64,000 bases of DNA from Castanea sativa (GCF_040712315.1 NC_134013.1:7041001-7105000); one strand, 5' to 3'; shown: positions 12,183 to 23,940, counted from the stretch's first letter. Notes: generated from the letters alone by a model not told the origin. A program made the numbers and translations.

Positions 12183-12379
12183 AAGTAATGCTATGTTCAT
12201 AACATTTTCATAACAAATCTTATGCGACTAGCTGTTATATATTGATGGGTAAAAAAGTGATGTTAGTATTAAGTTCAAATTAGAATTAATAATAGCTTAC
12301 CATAATATTTATTTCTCAAGTTAGAAGCTGCAATTTGTAGTGAAATTATTGTGAAAATATTATGAATGCAGTATTACTT
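12183..12379. mobile_element. MITE with about 40-bp imperfect terminal inverted repeats
   Basis: AAGTAATGCTATGTTCATAA at the left pairs with the complement of the right end (AAGTAATACTGCATTCATAA), and the similarity continues through ATTTTCA. There is no coding capacity. The target duplication is unclear. A related pair of termini lies inside the hAT element at about 29150-29310. The remaining 12380-12643 is AT-rich with nothing recognisable. Confidence 0.5.
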
Positions 12380-12643
12380 TTATTTTTATTGAACCCAAAT
12401 TCTTGTGATTTTCAAGTCAAAGTGTTCAATATTATTATTAGGTTGGTCAAAATATGTTACTTTAGTATATAGTTTTTTTAATTTCAAGTATATATATAAA
12501 TTTTTGGCAAGTAAGGGTGGTCTTGTGACCACCCTGAAATATATGTGAAGCCGCCATTGATCATGCTTGGGACTTAATGCAATCATATTGGGGTCTCTTG
12601 CTAGCTGTTTCTTAAATTAGAAAAAATATTACCAAAATTCTTA

Positions 12644-13057
12644 GGTTATATTTGGCAACAATTTTTGTTTTCTATTTTCAAACAACTTGTTTTTGGGAAT
12701 ATAAAAAAAAATTCTTGTATTTAAAAAAAAAAAACATGTTTTGTTAGTTGAAATTAAAATAAAAATTAGTTTTTTAAATAAAAAATAGAAAATACTAAAA
12801 TATGTTGTTATTAGGATTTAAACTCTAATGCTAATTCATTAAATGAGATAGATTCATTAAATCAAATGCGTGTTGTCATTGACTTTTGAAAACTAGTAAC
12901 TGAAAACAGTCTTTTGCATGTTTTCAGTTTTCTTCACAAATTAAGTTTTGAGAATTTTTTTTAGTCCATTTTGGGTTGCTAAACAAGTTTTTTAGTCTAA
13001 AAAATAAAAAATTGTTTTTAGAAATAGAAAATAAGGAGAAAAAATAGTTACCAAACA

Positions 13058-13060
<3 letters not shown>
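12644..13060. mobile_element. MITE-like repeat, copy A (second copy at 48782)
   Basis: It starts GGTTATATTTGGCAACA and ends TAGTTACCAAACATAT, so the ends are inverted repeats of about 15 bp. The same roughly 410-bp sequence recurs at 48782-49186 in the same orientation. No ORF. The superfamily is not certain because no clean target duplication is visible. Confidence 0.6.

Positions 13061-13098
<38 letters not shown>
13059..13098. repeat. (ATT)n microsatellite
   Basis: About 13 ATT units directly abut the left end of the MULE. The same motif continues after its right end (17406-17420), so the MULE sits inside the repeat. Confidence 0.9.
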
Positions 13099-13770
13099 GG
13101 GAAAATTACATTTTGCCCACTTGTAGTTTGCCCAAAAAACACTTTACCTACCTGTGGTTTAAAAAATGGAACTTTGCCTACCTGTGGTCTAATCTGTTTA
13201 CCAAACGTTACCCACCTCTATCCTTGCCATTACTCTAACACTATTCCAGTAAAAAAAAACAATAGCAATTGAATCAAAACACTTTCCTAAGGAAAAAAAA
13301 AAAAAACTTCCCTTTACCCGTCCACCGTCTGTTTGAGATTGTGATCCACTCCATTAAGATTAACCCATGAAACTCTCAGCATCAAGAGAAGAAGGCAGTC
13401 ATATCAAAACCCATGTGAAGTACATTGAAGATTTTCTCTCTTGATTTAAACAATAGGTACGCTTTTGATAGTTAGGGTTCTTGATTTCTTTTCCAAAAAT
13501 TGCTTGTAGATTCTTTTTTATTCATTGCTGGTAGGTTACTTGATAGATTGTTGGTAGATTACTTGATTTCTCAGTTCCTATTGCACCACGTAAACCAAAT
13601 ATTCATAAGCTCCTTCATATTTGTCTTGTTAATAAGTCAAAGACGAATTACTGAATTGCTTTCCCATAAGGCTCTTGCATTGGTCTATTTGCAGTTGTAT
13701 TCTTGTAGAATTTTCCAATTTATATAATAATAAAAAAAGTCATTGGTCCATTTCCATGTGGTTGCCTCCC
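13099..13770. repeat. Left TIR of MULE
   Basis: It is complementary to 16744-17405, ending inward at CATGTGGTTGCCTCCC. Part of it would be 5' UTR, with a donor-like GGTACG near 13456. Confidence 0.9.
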
Positions 13771-14084
13771 AAATACAAAAAAAATATTTTTTTTAATATG
13801 CATATTCCGTTAGGAACCTGTAGAAATTTTCAACTGTTGAAATTTTCATATTTTTTAATGAGCTAAAAGATGCTAGTGGTTTGGTCCTTTGCTGTGTTGT
13901 GTTTTGTGTAGAGCCTAAGAATCTTTTTGTATTAAGAAAAAAATGTGTAAATGTGGACTTTGTGCTCCATTCTCATGTGGTTGTCTCCCAAAAACAGAAC
14001 AAACACTTTTGTCTGTTTCTGCTCTGTTTGTGTTTTATTCTTTTGTCAAATATCATTTTTATTTAAACATTTATTCTTATGCAG

Positions 14085-15602
14085 ATGGCAGATTTGAAGT
14101 TGACTGTTGAGATTAATTATGGTGGCAAGTTTGTGTGGAACCCAAACCTAGAATATATAGGTGGCAACATAGCATATGAAGATGTTGACTCTGATTGTCT
14201 AAGTTTATTCAAAATACAAGGACGGTGTGAGAAGTATGGTGCACCTCGTATAAGTACATATCATGACCTAATTCCTGGAGGTAATTTGGAGGAAGGCTTA
14301 AGAATTATAACTAAGGAAGCTGAGGTGCTGTATATGTGTCAAATTCACATAGCATGGCCTACAGATAGGTTAGTATTATATGTGGAAGGTGGTGAGCAAC
14401 CACTTGCTGTTGAAGTACCTGGTCAGAATGTTGATGGTATGGAGGGAGAGGTGGTAGAAGGTGATAATGTAGAGTATGAAGATAATGGTGATCTGAGTGA
14501 TGTAAATGAAGAAGTGAACGTGGACGGTGAAGGAGTTGAAGTGCTATAAACTGAGCAAAATGACAATGTGGACTTTGATTGGTTGGTGGAAGGGTTAGAA
14601 GGGCCAGATTTTAATGACGATGTATTTGGGGAGACTGCAACCCCACAAAGGAGTAATGCAGCAGCTATTGAGGCCCCACAGAGGAGTAATGCAGCAGCTA
14701 TTGAGGCCCCACAGAGCAGTAGTGCAGCAGGTAATAATGCCCCACAGATGGATAATGCTAGGGAAATTGATGGTGTGGATGAAAATGATTGGCTTGAACC
14801 ACCTGTTGAGGATGACATGGAAAGTTTGGTAGGGTCTGATGATGATGAACCACCTACTGGTTCAATAGAGAAGGTTTTTAATGTTCAAAATGTAATGAAA
14901 AAACTAGAGCTGTGTAAGGGAATGAAGTTTCCTAATGCTAAGGTTTTTAGGGAGGCATTGAGGGAATATGCTATACATAAACCTGTGGATATTTGGTTCA
15001 AATTGAATTAGAAAGAGAAGATAGCTATCTATTGCAAGAACAAGTGTGGGTGGAGATGTTATGCATCTAAAGTCAGTGGGGAGTTGACCTTCAAAATAAA
15101 GACATGGATATCTGAGTGCATTTGCCCTAGAACCTTCCAAAACAACCAAGTAACATTAGCATATATTGCTAAGAAGTACATGCAAGATTTTAGCAAGAAC
15201 CCTTATTGGACTGTAGAGGGTGTGCAACACCATGTGAAGGATAAACTTAAGGTTGACATAAGTGTGAGTCAAGTGTATAGGTCTAAGAGGAAAGCCATTG
15301 ATTTGATTACTGGGGATGAGCAGTTGCAATATGGGAAGCTAAGAGACTATGTAGAGATGATAAAGTTGAATGATGTGGGAAGTAAGGTTATATTACAACA
15401 ATACAACTTACAAAATGACCATTTAAGCATTCAACCTACAAAACGATACAACTTACACACTGAACTAAGCTCAATGATCCAGCCAACCTCAACAAAACAA
15501 ACACATAACCATCATGCTAGACCTAAATCTCTTAAATTCTGTTTTGTTGACATAAAGCAAAACAAAAAATCAACATTAAAAACCCAAAAAAAATCCCCAT
15601 GA
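14085..15602 (+). pseudogene. MULE transposase, N-terminal half, two stops and lost catalytic core
   Basis: The first in-frame ATG after the intron acceptor is at 14085. Residues 1 to about 110 resemble the PB1-like N-terminal domain found in plant MuDR transposases. An acidic linker follows, containing an 11-residue repeat (APQRSNAAAIE, three copies, 14641-14745). Next is the MuDR-type DNA-binding domain (from about 14866: FxNxKxFREALREYA, then CKNKCGWRCYAS). In-frame stops are TAA 14547 and TAG 15009. Similarity to transposase fades about 15390, before the DDE catalytic region, and the rest of the frame to 15602 looks unrelated. An internal deletion is the likely cause. Confidence 0.8.
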
Positions 15603-16743
15603 CACCACTAGTTTAAGCTTGCACAATCTCTCATTATCTCTTGCCTTCATTGCTTTCTCCCTAGCTTCTACATATTGTTCACGAGCTTTTATTTCCCTCT
15701 TAGTTTTTTCTTCCATTTCCCTAGCTGACTTTTCCCTTTGAAGCATTGGTAAAAATGAGTTGTTGTAGAATAAGTGCCACTTGATGAAGACACTGCATAA
15801 GTTGCTCAAGAAACCTTCACTGAAATTACTACAATTTGAAAAAAAAAAAAAAAAATTCCCATTAGATTATGCACATTTTAAAAAAAAGAAGAAAAAAGTC
15901 ATTGTTTTGTATTTTTAGCAATCATTAATTGAAATTTTCAACTACTGAAATTCCCATTGGTTGATATGAAAGAATAATACTTGTTGGAAAAAAAAAAAAA
16001 GTTTCACATGTTTCTATCAATAACCTATCAGGAACACCAATCCAGCACAAATGTATAGCATAGACCCAATTCCATCCCCAAACCCAAAGTTCCAATGAGA
16101 ACTCAATGCAATGTTGATTGTGATTATAGAATAAATTAACACAATGGCAATTTTGAATCAGCTGTAATGCGGTAATTTTGCTAGGGAACATGGAAATATA
16201 AGCCTCCATAAATCATGTTTGGGCAATGAATTGGTTTCCTGGAGTTTGTTAGACTTAGAAAGCCATCCTTAGAACATGATATATTTTTCTTAAAGAATTT
16301 CAGTAGAACAATTCAATCAATAAATGCATGAAAAATTCTGAACCATGAATACATGTATGGTAATGAAGCAAAATCTAGAATGTCAATCCCAGCTCTTTGT
16401 TCTTCATATCACTAGTTATTTCACCCCAAATTCAAATGATATAATGCGAAGAACAAACAACATGAACTTACCATAGAAAGAACGAAATTTTTTGAAGGGT
16501 CAAAACCATTATCATTTGTAATATTCCTTTGTTTTCTCTATAGATATATGCACTTTGTCATCCCTTGTGATAGAGTTAAAGGTAGCTATAATGTATCACT
16601 AACAAACAAAATCCAAAATTTACAATAAGAGGAATATAGAGAAATTGGGAAAGCACGACATGTGTTTTGTAATTCTAAAACACTACTCTGTTATTCGGTC
16701 GCAGAAATTGGGAAAGCTTTCCCATAGAATTGACCAATGTCAT
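15603..16743 (-). other. MULE interior 3' part, with a small minus-strand ORF
   Basis: A minus-strand ORF at 15576-15809 (77 codons) is rich in Glu, Lys and Arg and would form a short coiled coil (REMEEKTKREIKAREQY). It could be the tail of a second MULE gene, as in elements with an antisense partner gene, but it is too short to name. The rest is AT-rich and without features. Confidence 0.3.
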
Positions 16744-17405
16744 GGGAGGCAACCACATGGGAATGGACCAATGTCATTTTTTATTATTATTATTAAATTG
16801 GAAAATTCTACAAGAAAACAGCTACCTTATGAGAAAGCAATCCAGTAATTGGTCTTTGACTTATTAACAAGACAAATATGAAGGAGCTTATGAATGTTTG
16901 GTTTACTTGGTGCACTAGGAACCAAGAAATCAAGTAATCTATCAGTAATCAATCAAGTAAGCTACTAGTAATTTTAAAAAAAAAAACTATTAGCAATTTT
17001 TGAAAAAGAAATCAAGAACCCTAACTATCAAAATCGTACCTATTGTTTAAATGAAGAGAGAAAATCTTCAATATCCTTCACATGGGTTTTGATCGGACTG
17101 CCATCTTCTCTTGATGCTGAGAATTTCACAAGTTGATCTTGATGGAGTGGAGCACAATCTTGAACAAAGGGTATACAGGTAAAGGGCTTTTTTTTTTTTT
17201 TTTTTTGGGCTCTCAAAGGAAAGTGTTTTGATTCAATTGCTTTTGTTTTTTTGAGTGGAATGATGTTAGAGTAACAGTAGGGACAGAGGTGGGTAACATT
17301 TGGTTAACGAATTAGACCACAGGTAGGCAAAGTGCTAATTTTTAAACCACAAGTACGTAAAGTGTTTTTTGGGCAAACCACAGGTGGACAAAGTGTAATT
17401 TTCCC
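16744..17405. repeat. Right TIR of MULE
   Basis: Inverted copy of 13099-13770, ending GTGTAATTTTCCC. It differs by small indels and homopolymer length. Confidence 0.9.
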
Positions 17406-17463
17406 TTATTATTATTATTTATAATGTTTTGATAACTGAAATAAAGAAAAGCGGTACTTTGAA

Positions 17464-18431
17464 TAGGGATGGAAATTTTTGCCCAACTCGCGGATACTCG
17501 GTTCGATAAAAAATAGGGTCAGCTTTGGGTTTAAAAAAAAAAAAAAAAAAAGAACCGAAGCAGGTCCAGGTTTTTACAAAAACCCAACCCGGCTCGAACC
17601 CGGACTCGGCTCGACCCGGTTATATATATATATATACATAGTTACTAAAATACCCTCATGTATATATAGTTATAACCCTAAAATTTTCACAGCCTCACTT
17701 CACACTCTCATATCTTCAGCCGCCTCTCATCTCTTCAGTTGACCCTCTCACGCCTCAACCTTACTCAGTTTCCAATTTCCACTCTCAATCTCAACTCAAG
17801 CATTCAAGCCCCACGTAAGCCCTCCCTCAAGCGACCAAGACAATCCTTGCCGACAAGCCCTGCCACAATCAAGCATCAAGCACCTCGCCGACAAGCCCAG
17901 CCACCATCACAAAACTCTCAACCAACATGAACTACCCATCACTCGTTACAGACCCACAACAGAATGGGTTTGGGTTTTTTTCTTTTCGTGTTTTTGTGAG
18001 CAAAATTTGGGTTTGGATTTTATTTTTGTGAGCCAAATTTGTTGGGTTTTTTTTTTTTTTTTTTTTTTGTGTTTTGTTGGTGGGATTTTCAAATTTGCTA
18101 ATTTTATTTTTGGATTTGCAAAATTTCTGGGATTTGTTGGATTTTTTTTGTACAGATTAGTTTGTTAGATCTTGGCATCCATTTGGATGCCAAGAAAATT
18201 GCCAAGAAAATGTTGTTCTGTGATGATTTGTGATTTTAGGTTTGTACTGATTTCTTTGTTTGTGATTTTAGGCCGGGGCTCGTGGGCCCCGCGAACTCCT
18301 ATGTGGTGGGTTTAGGTGCAACAAAAAAACTCGTTTATTAAATGGGTCGGGTTCGGGTAATTGGTATAGGCCCGCAGGTCTGGTCCGGGTATAAAGAAAC
18401 CCAGCCTGAACTTGACCCATTGCCATTCCTA
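17464..18431. mobile_element. Non-autonomous hAT element
   Basis: The ends are TAGGGATGG and CCATTCCTA, inverted repeats of about 10 bp. They are flanked by a perfect 8-bp duplication ACTTTGAA (17456-17463 and 18432-18439), the size typical of hAT. Sub-terminal CGGGT/ACCCG-rich repeats (for example CGGGTCGGGTTCGGG and its complement) mark both ends. No transposase remains; a CT-rich 5' UTR-like stretch lies at 17690-17930. Confidence 0.88.
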
Positions 18432-18543
18432 ACTTTGAAAAGTAAGAAAAAGATAATAGATAAAATAAAAAAAATATATTTTACTAAAGTGAAAAAATAA
18501 AGTACAGAATAATGAATATGATACAAGTGTTTAAAAAGTGATT

Positions 18544-18545
<2 letters not shown>

Positions 18546-18623
<78 letters not shown>
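18546..18623. repeat. (TA)n microsatellite
   Basis: About 39 TA units with one GA interruption. It ends 3 bp before a Helitron-like terminus. Confidence 0.95.
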
Positions 18624-18626
<3 letters not shown>

Positions 18627-18660
18627 CTAGCCTTTGAACACGCGCTCCCGCGTGTGCTCA
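18627..18660 (-). mobile_element. Candidate Helitron 3' terminus (minus orientation)
   Basis: Read on the minus strand, a perfect 7-bp hairpin (ACACGCG/CGCGTGT, 18638-18655, loop of 4) is followed after 7 nt by CTAG and then T. This is the Helitron 3' signature with insertion between A and T. A possible 5' end (TCTCTAATATAT on the minus strand) lies near 19795, but the host base there does not fit cleanly. If right, the solo LTR at 18695 is nested in the Helitron. Confidence 0.45.
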
Positions 18661-18694
18661 TTGGTTTTTTTTTTGGATAAAGGTTAATAATTTG

Positions 18695-19509
18695 TGTAAG
18701 GACACAATTTGTACCTAAGCCCAATAATAGGAATGGTATAGGCTTAAAGAATCCAATACAATAAATTTGTAGAGAGTGGGTTCGAAATCTGGTTTCTTAT
18801 GAGCTTAGCTAACAACGGTAGTGGCCCAAGATCACAAAACAATATTGATGGACTAGTTTGTATGATGAAAAATTGTCCTCGAACTCAAGCCAAGGAGCTG
18901 GTCCTTATATTTCTTTCTTCTTAAGTACAGATTACAAAAATATTCAGTCTAAAGTGTTTTCTCTCTTTCTCTCCTGATCCTCTTCTCTTGGGGCGTTCCT
19001 CTTCTCTTTGTACTTCTCTTTCTCCTTTCTCTATCCTCTACATATGGATCAGATTGCCGGTCAGGATACTTGTCCCATCAGCACCTTCCTGAAACTTTTA
19101 AAGATAGCCATAAGGCTGAACACTGATACTCAGGCATCACTTTCTCATTAATACGGTCAGAGAGTTAGTTGCAGAGTATTCAATGCGGTGGCAGCAACTT
19201 TTTCTTTAGTTATTTCATGATTTTCCTTTGTCCTATACTCCTACATTGCACATCCTTATCAACATTGTCTCATGGGATATTGCCTCTGAATGGCAGATAA
19301 CCCATTCCGACCCTTGCCTAGCTGATCCGAGGAAACATTCCTCTTCGGACCAATTTCTTGGATGATCACGATCAAATCTTGCTTCTTTATAAATTAGCAT
19401 AGACCCTTAGTAAGATATTTACTCATCCTCGGACCACTTAATGTCCTCGACTCGGACCTCCAGCCCATGATGCACATAAATATACATTCTTAGGCTCATC
19501 TCCCCCACA
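18695..19509 (-). mobile_element. Solo LTR of a gypsy family related to the Tat element
   Basis: It begins TGTAAGGACAC and ends CTCCCCCACA, with ATTTG on both sides (18690-18694 and 19510-19514). No internal region or second LTR is present, so it is a solo LTR left by LTR-LTR recombination. Repeated CCTCGGAC-type motifs and the TGTGGGGGAG start on the minus strand relate it to the 501-1267 LTR, but the two are clearly different families. Confidence 0.85.
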
Positions 19510-20397
19510 ATTTGCATATATTATAATTTAGAAATATATAATTTTTTTTTTCAAACAAATAAAAATGATAAACTTTAGAGATAAGTAGTAATTGTAATTT
19601 CTTTTTTGAATGTGAATGGAAAAAAATTTTAAATTTTAGGAGTTATCTTTTTTAATTCAAAATGAAATTTGTTATTTGTCATTTATGACTCTATTTTTAA
19701 ATGAAGTTATCATTCATTAATAAAGGTATTTTTGAACTACAAAAAAGTCTAGTTGAAAAGAGGAGAATCCTCTTTATATATATATATTAGAGAGACTAAT
19801 TTAATTGCTCTTCATCTTAGAATCCTTTCAAAAAAACAAAAAATAAATAAAAATCTTTTCTACTATGTTTTCCATAGAAAATCTTGATGATAAGATTGTG
19901 AATGCTACTTGCTAGTATATCATTGAACAATCATTTGTGCTTTTCATAGTCTAATAATGGAGAAGAAAATAATGAAAAAAGACAAAAGAGAGAAAAACTG
20001 AGGAGATATTTTCTTACCTAATCGATCAGTATCATTAAGATAGATGTTGTGAATCTTATCTATTTGTGGCTGAGAGTCTAATATTCTCGTGACTTAAAAA
20101 AGACCCAAAATATACGAACAAAAGCTTGAAACTCCTAAGCCTCAACATTGTATGCTCTAATATGTCTAATATCCTTTTATCAAGGTGGATTTTAAATGAG
20201 CAGAGGTTGGGCATAAAGAAAAAAAAAACTCTAAATAGACATTTATATAGTATTAAAAAATTATAAATACACAAATTTTTTTTTTTTTTTTTTACGGAAG
20301 ACGATAGAACAAAATTGTCTACCAACAATGACAAAAACAAAATAAAATAATGCCCTTTCTTTTAATACTAGGTTGACTAGGATTTTGTTTTTTGAAA
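19510..20397. other. AT-rich intergenic sequence
   Basis: No gene is visible. It holds the possible Helitron 5' end near 19795 and homopolymer runs. Minus-strand open stretches here are composition artefacts. Confidence 0.5.
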
Positions 20398-20716
20398 TTA
20401 GAACATTCACAGCAATGATGTTAAAAATTTTAGCTTTTAGTACCTCAAAAGTTACTTTATCTATTTTATCACCTCACTTTATAATACATCTAATGTTTTT
20501 TTTTATTTTTTATCACTTCATTTAAAATAATATAAACAACACATTAAAATAATAAGGAAGATAGAGAATTTGAGTTTTCTAATTAAAGGAAGAGATATAA
20601 TCTTAATAAATAGTGTATTTTATTTTTAACAACTTGCAACAGTTAATTGGTATTTATACTAGTTTACTATAGTTACAAAAAATTTAGCTTTAACTTCTCC
20701 AATCACACATAATTTT
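20398..20716. mobile_element. Possible MITE
   Basis: CAATGATGTTAAAAATTTTA at the left and the complement of TTTAGCTTTAACTTCTCCAA at the right form an imperfect inverted pair of the kind seen in abundant plant MITEs. No clear target duplication. Confidence 0.3.
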
Positions 20717-21240
20717 TTTGTCCTTTGATGGCAAAATTGTTTTTTTAACTAAAATACAATCGTTACCGTGAATATTTTTATTATCTTTGTTAAAGTTCTA
20801 GTTTGGATAATTGCTATTTTAATTAGACTAGCTAGATTGATGGAGAGAAAAGAGCCGAATACAAAATTGAAATATAGAATGACTAAAAAAAAATTTGGAC
20901 GAAGGGGGCCCGGGCCCCTTAGGCCCCCACCTAGTCCATCTCTCCTTTAATCATATTTTTATCCAAATGAATCATTTAAGTAGATTTTAATCATTTAGTA
21001 ACACTAGAGATTTGTTATGTAAAAAATGTATTTTTGCTTTGGAAAGGACCATTGGACATAGGAATGGGTTATGTCATATGTGATCGATTTATATTTTTGG
21101 GTTCTTTGGATTGAGTTTTAATTTTAAATTTTTGGCAGCGGAAGGGGGAGAATAGTGTTTCTTTTTTAACTTTTTTTTATCCTAACCTTTGAATTATAAT
21201 TATAATTATATATATATATATATACACTGATTAATAATAA
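20717..21240. other. Intergenic sequence with GC palindrome and (TA)n
   Basis: A GC palindrome GGGGCCCGGGCCCC lies near 20905-20920 in otherwise AT-rich sequence, probably a decayed transposon end. A short TA repeat lies at about 21203-21225. No coding signal. Confidence 0.4.
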
Positions 21241-22168
21241 TGATAGGTCAAGAATGTATTGACCCATTTGGTAAATAAAATCAATTAATTAGCCAAGTAA
21301 ATTAATTAGATTCAATTATATGTAATACGTGTGGTAGCACAAACAAATCACTAACTAAGTTAAATGCAGCGAAAAATAAATTTAACACAGGTGATTTGTT
21401 TACAAATGGGGAAAACTACTGAGGTAAAAGTCCATTGGGTGAATTTAAGGTCACCACTCCCGAGAATTTACTATTATCAAAACAAGAGGTTACAAGTAAA
21501 GGAATCCTAGTACCTTATACCGACCTATAGTTGAACCCATACCCCAATACACAATTGGACTTGCAATGTAGTGACAATCTCTCCTTTCAATTCATGGCTC
21601 CCAGTACATGACTAACTAATCGATGCGTGGATCCTAGTACGCGGCTTACACACCAACTTGAGAAAGATGTTGGATATAAACGTAGCAGTTTCTTCAAGAG
21701 AAAGATGAACTAGAGTAAATTGTCTCCGGTTACAATATGCATGTAACAACAACTACAACAACCTTTGCATTTCCTGAGACGGACCTTAAAATAATCCTTA
21801 TATATGTCTAGGGTTGTGAGAAAAGAAACCCAACACAAATACACTTGGATATGCTTGAAAATAGATTTGGAAATCTAAATTTCGTAAACCTCGATAGATA
21901 GGCTATTTGTCGAGCTGCTATAGAGTTTCGGGCAAAAAACTTCTTTTAAATATCGATAGATTCAATCTGTCAAGCTTTAAAATACAACAATTCTTCACTT
22001 GTTTATTGAACAGATTTGCGTGAATTTAACTCTTGACTTGAACACAAAGTTACTTGAAGACTTAAACCATCTTAGATCTACCCAATTACAAGTAAAGTGC
22101 ATTTTGTCAAAGGATTAGCCAATTCTAAATGACATGTGTACATAACAATTTCTACACATGTCCTAACA
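21241..22168 (-). repeat. 3' LTR of pol-less copia element
   Basis: This 928-bp LTR is strongly similar to 27839-28785. A purine tract on the minus strand (GCCAAAGGTGGAGAT, 22169-22183) immediately precedes it in element orientation. Confidence 0.9.
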
Positions 22169-22183
22169 ATCTCCACCTTTGGC

Positions 22184-22487
22184 AATCCGTGACAAAACCA
22201 TAACAAACAAATGAAATATGAGGGAAGTCATAAATCACTCAACTCATACTCACTTGTTGGAAACAATAAAATCTAATCCTAACACAAACTCTTGAAAAAC
22301 TTTGCAAGAAGAAAGTTCGTGGCATGATAGAATTTGACAACCTGTATTTCTGAAATACTTTAAACAAAAATCATCAAGGCATCTTAGTGTGAAACAAAGA
22401 TTGCATACATGAATAAGAAGCATGTGTATGAAGAGAGAAAAGAAACAAAACATGGAGAGATAGGTGAAAATGTAATAACAACCTCAT

Positions 22488-22536
<49 letters not shown>

Positions 22537-22662
22537 AATACAAAGTTTGCAATCACAAAGTGGTCACAAGACCAATGTACAAGAACAAAGTATCTAAAAG
22601 ATAAAGAAAAGAAAAGTTACATAAGTCCTCACTACATCCTTAAAAAAAAAAAAACACTCCCC
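22184..22662. other. Untranslated 3' region with (AT)n microsatellite
   Basis: About 22 AT units lie at 22490-22533. No ORF. It lies between the accessory ORF and the 3' LTR. Confidence 0.8.
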
Positions 22663-23925
22663 CTAACAAAAAGGCCTTATGCTAACTCTCTTCCTAGATA
22701 CATGACTACTCTCATACCCAAAACTGCTCCCCCTTTTTGTCACGAATGACAAAGGGAAAGTCACTATGAAGCAGTCATCCCCCTCATCATCGGAAGAGCT
22801 AGCATCCTCATCCTCATCATCATCATCACCAGAGCCATCATCATTGCCTTCATCCTCTGAAGCCTGTGGAGATGGAGATGGAGAAGCGGTGAAACCACCC
22901 ATAACAGCATGTCGCCATGTGATACGACCAACATTAGTGTTCACTTGACACAACTCATCACTGAGAGTGTCAAGGCGAGCATCCATGAGCTCAAGCTGAG
23001 TCATGATGGCCTTAAAAGTCACACCACCCGCTGAAGAGGAAGCTGCGGAGGTGGATGAAGTAGAATGGGCTAGAGGAGTTGCTGTCTTGGTCCATGGCCT
23101 CTTCGGTCAAAGCTGAGCCTCACTTTGTTGAACAATCCCACTGTCAATGGCACACATGATGGGGAAATGATCAGACTCGGGATATGAGACAGAAAAGTGG
23201 TGAATGATTCACGTGATAGCAGAAGGAAAGATAAGCATACCACAAATCGTCGTATCCTTATAGACATCTATAAGGGAGAGGATGAAATGAGATGGAAAGT
23301 CTATAGTAATGTCCTCTAAGAGGGATAACAAAAAGCAAGCACAAGGCTCAGTAATAGAATTATAGTGAAACGAGGGAAATAGAACAAATGTCATCACCAT
23401 ATTTAGGAACCTTGGACCTTTTGCAAAACCTGAGCATGAGGTGCTTTGATGCCCACCCTATGAAGAAGGTGTCTCACATAAGAGAGACAGAAGTTCGTCC
23501 TTGGACACAGTCCTTAGACATGGATAACCAGGGTAATCAAGATGTGATTCCCTCAAAACATGTAGCACTTCGGAGATAAGCTCCGGAGTCACTACTATAC
23601 GAGTACCTCTAACAAGAGTGGAAAACTGAGGTATTGAAGAATCGAAACCATGCATATTGGAGTAAAATTCTTGTATGAGCACGGAGGGACAGCTCAAGGG
23701 CGTCTCACACAGAGATTCTCAACCCCATATGTGTATGACATTTAGGAGAGCAGCATCGAAGAAGTCCGATAGGATAACATGGCATTCCGAATGAATGCCA
23801 TGTTTGGAGAAGTCCTTACGGGCCTTCTCATCATGAAACCTAATATGGTGAGGAGTGGAGTCAAAAGATGATGCCCTGGAACGAAGAGGGTTCCAGTACA
23901 AAATAGACTTGCGCTTTGGTGCCAT
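22663..23925 (-). pseudogene. Accessory ORF, plant transposon protein (Transposase_32-like), broken
   Basis: It starts with ATG at 23925 (MAPKRKS, basic) after a (CT)n 5' leader. Segments in different frames then resemble the plant retroelement-associated domain Transposase_32 (PF20167, from memory). The first is LIQEFYSNM plus RGTRIVVTPELISEVL (about 23458-23697). The second is a region around SITEPCACFLL and DVYKDTTICGMLIFP (about 23209-23400). The C-terminal segment (22663-23022) has a helix followed by a Ser/Asp/Glu-rich acidic run. Several stops and frameshifts interrupt it. It is in sense with gag, in the position where env-like ORFs occur in SIRE-type elements, but it is not env-like. 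Function unknown. Confidence 0.65.
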
Positions 23926-23937
23926 TACACACACTAT

Positions 23938-23940
<3 letters not shown>

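Larger units (their letters stand above)
13099..17405 (+). mobile_element. Mutator-like element (MULE) with long terminal inverted repeats
   Basis: Left TIR 13099-13770 and right TIR 16744-17405 are inverted copies of about 665 bp. The outer ends read GGGAAAATTACA and TGTAATTTTCCC. The first 9 bases outside each end are TTATTATTA, fitting the 9-bp duplication of MULEs but ambiguous in an ATT repeat. Each TIR tip holds about three 31-bp sub-repeats around CTACCTGTGGT. A probable 5' UTR intron in the left TIR region ends at CAG just before the transposase start. The interior carries an N-terminal transposase remnant; the catalytic part is missing, so the element is non-autonomous. Confidence 0.9.

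Noticed and set aside
18338..18724. 128-codon minus ORF over the (TA)n tract
   Set aside because: It is mostly an Ile-Tyr run from the microsatellite and crosses the hAT end.
20900..20927. GGGGCCCGGGCCCC palindrome as a regulatory site
   Set aside because: It resembles the GC-rich ends of decayed plant transposons and has no gene nearby.
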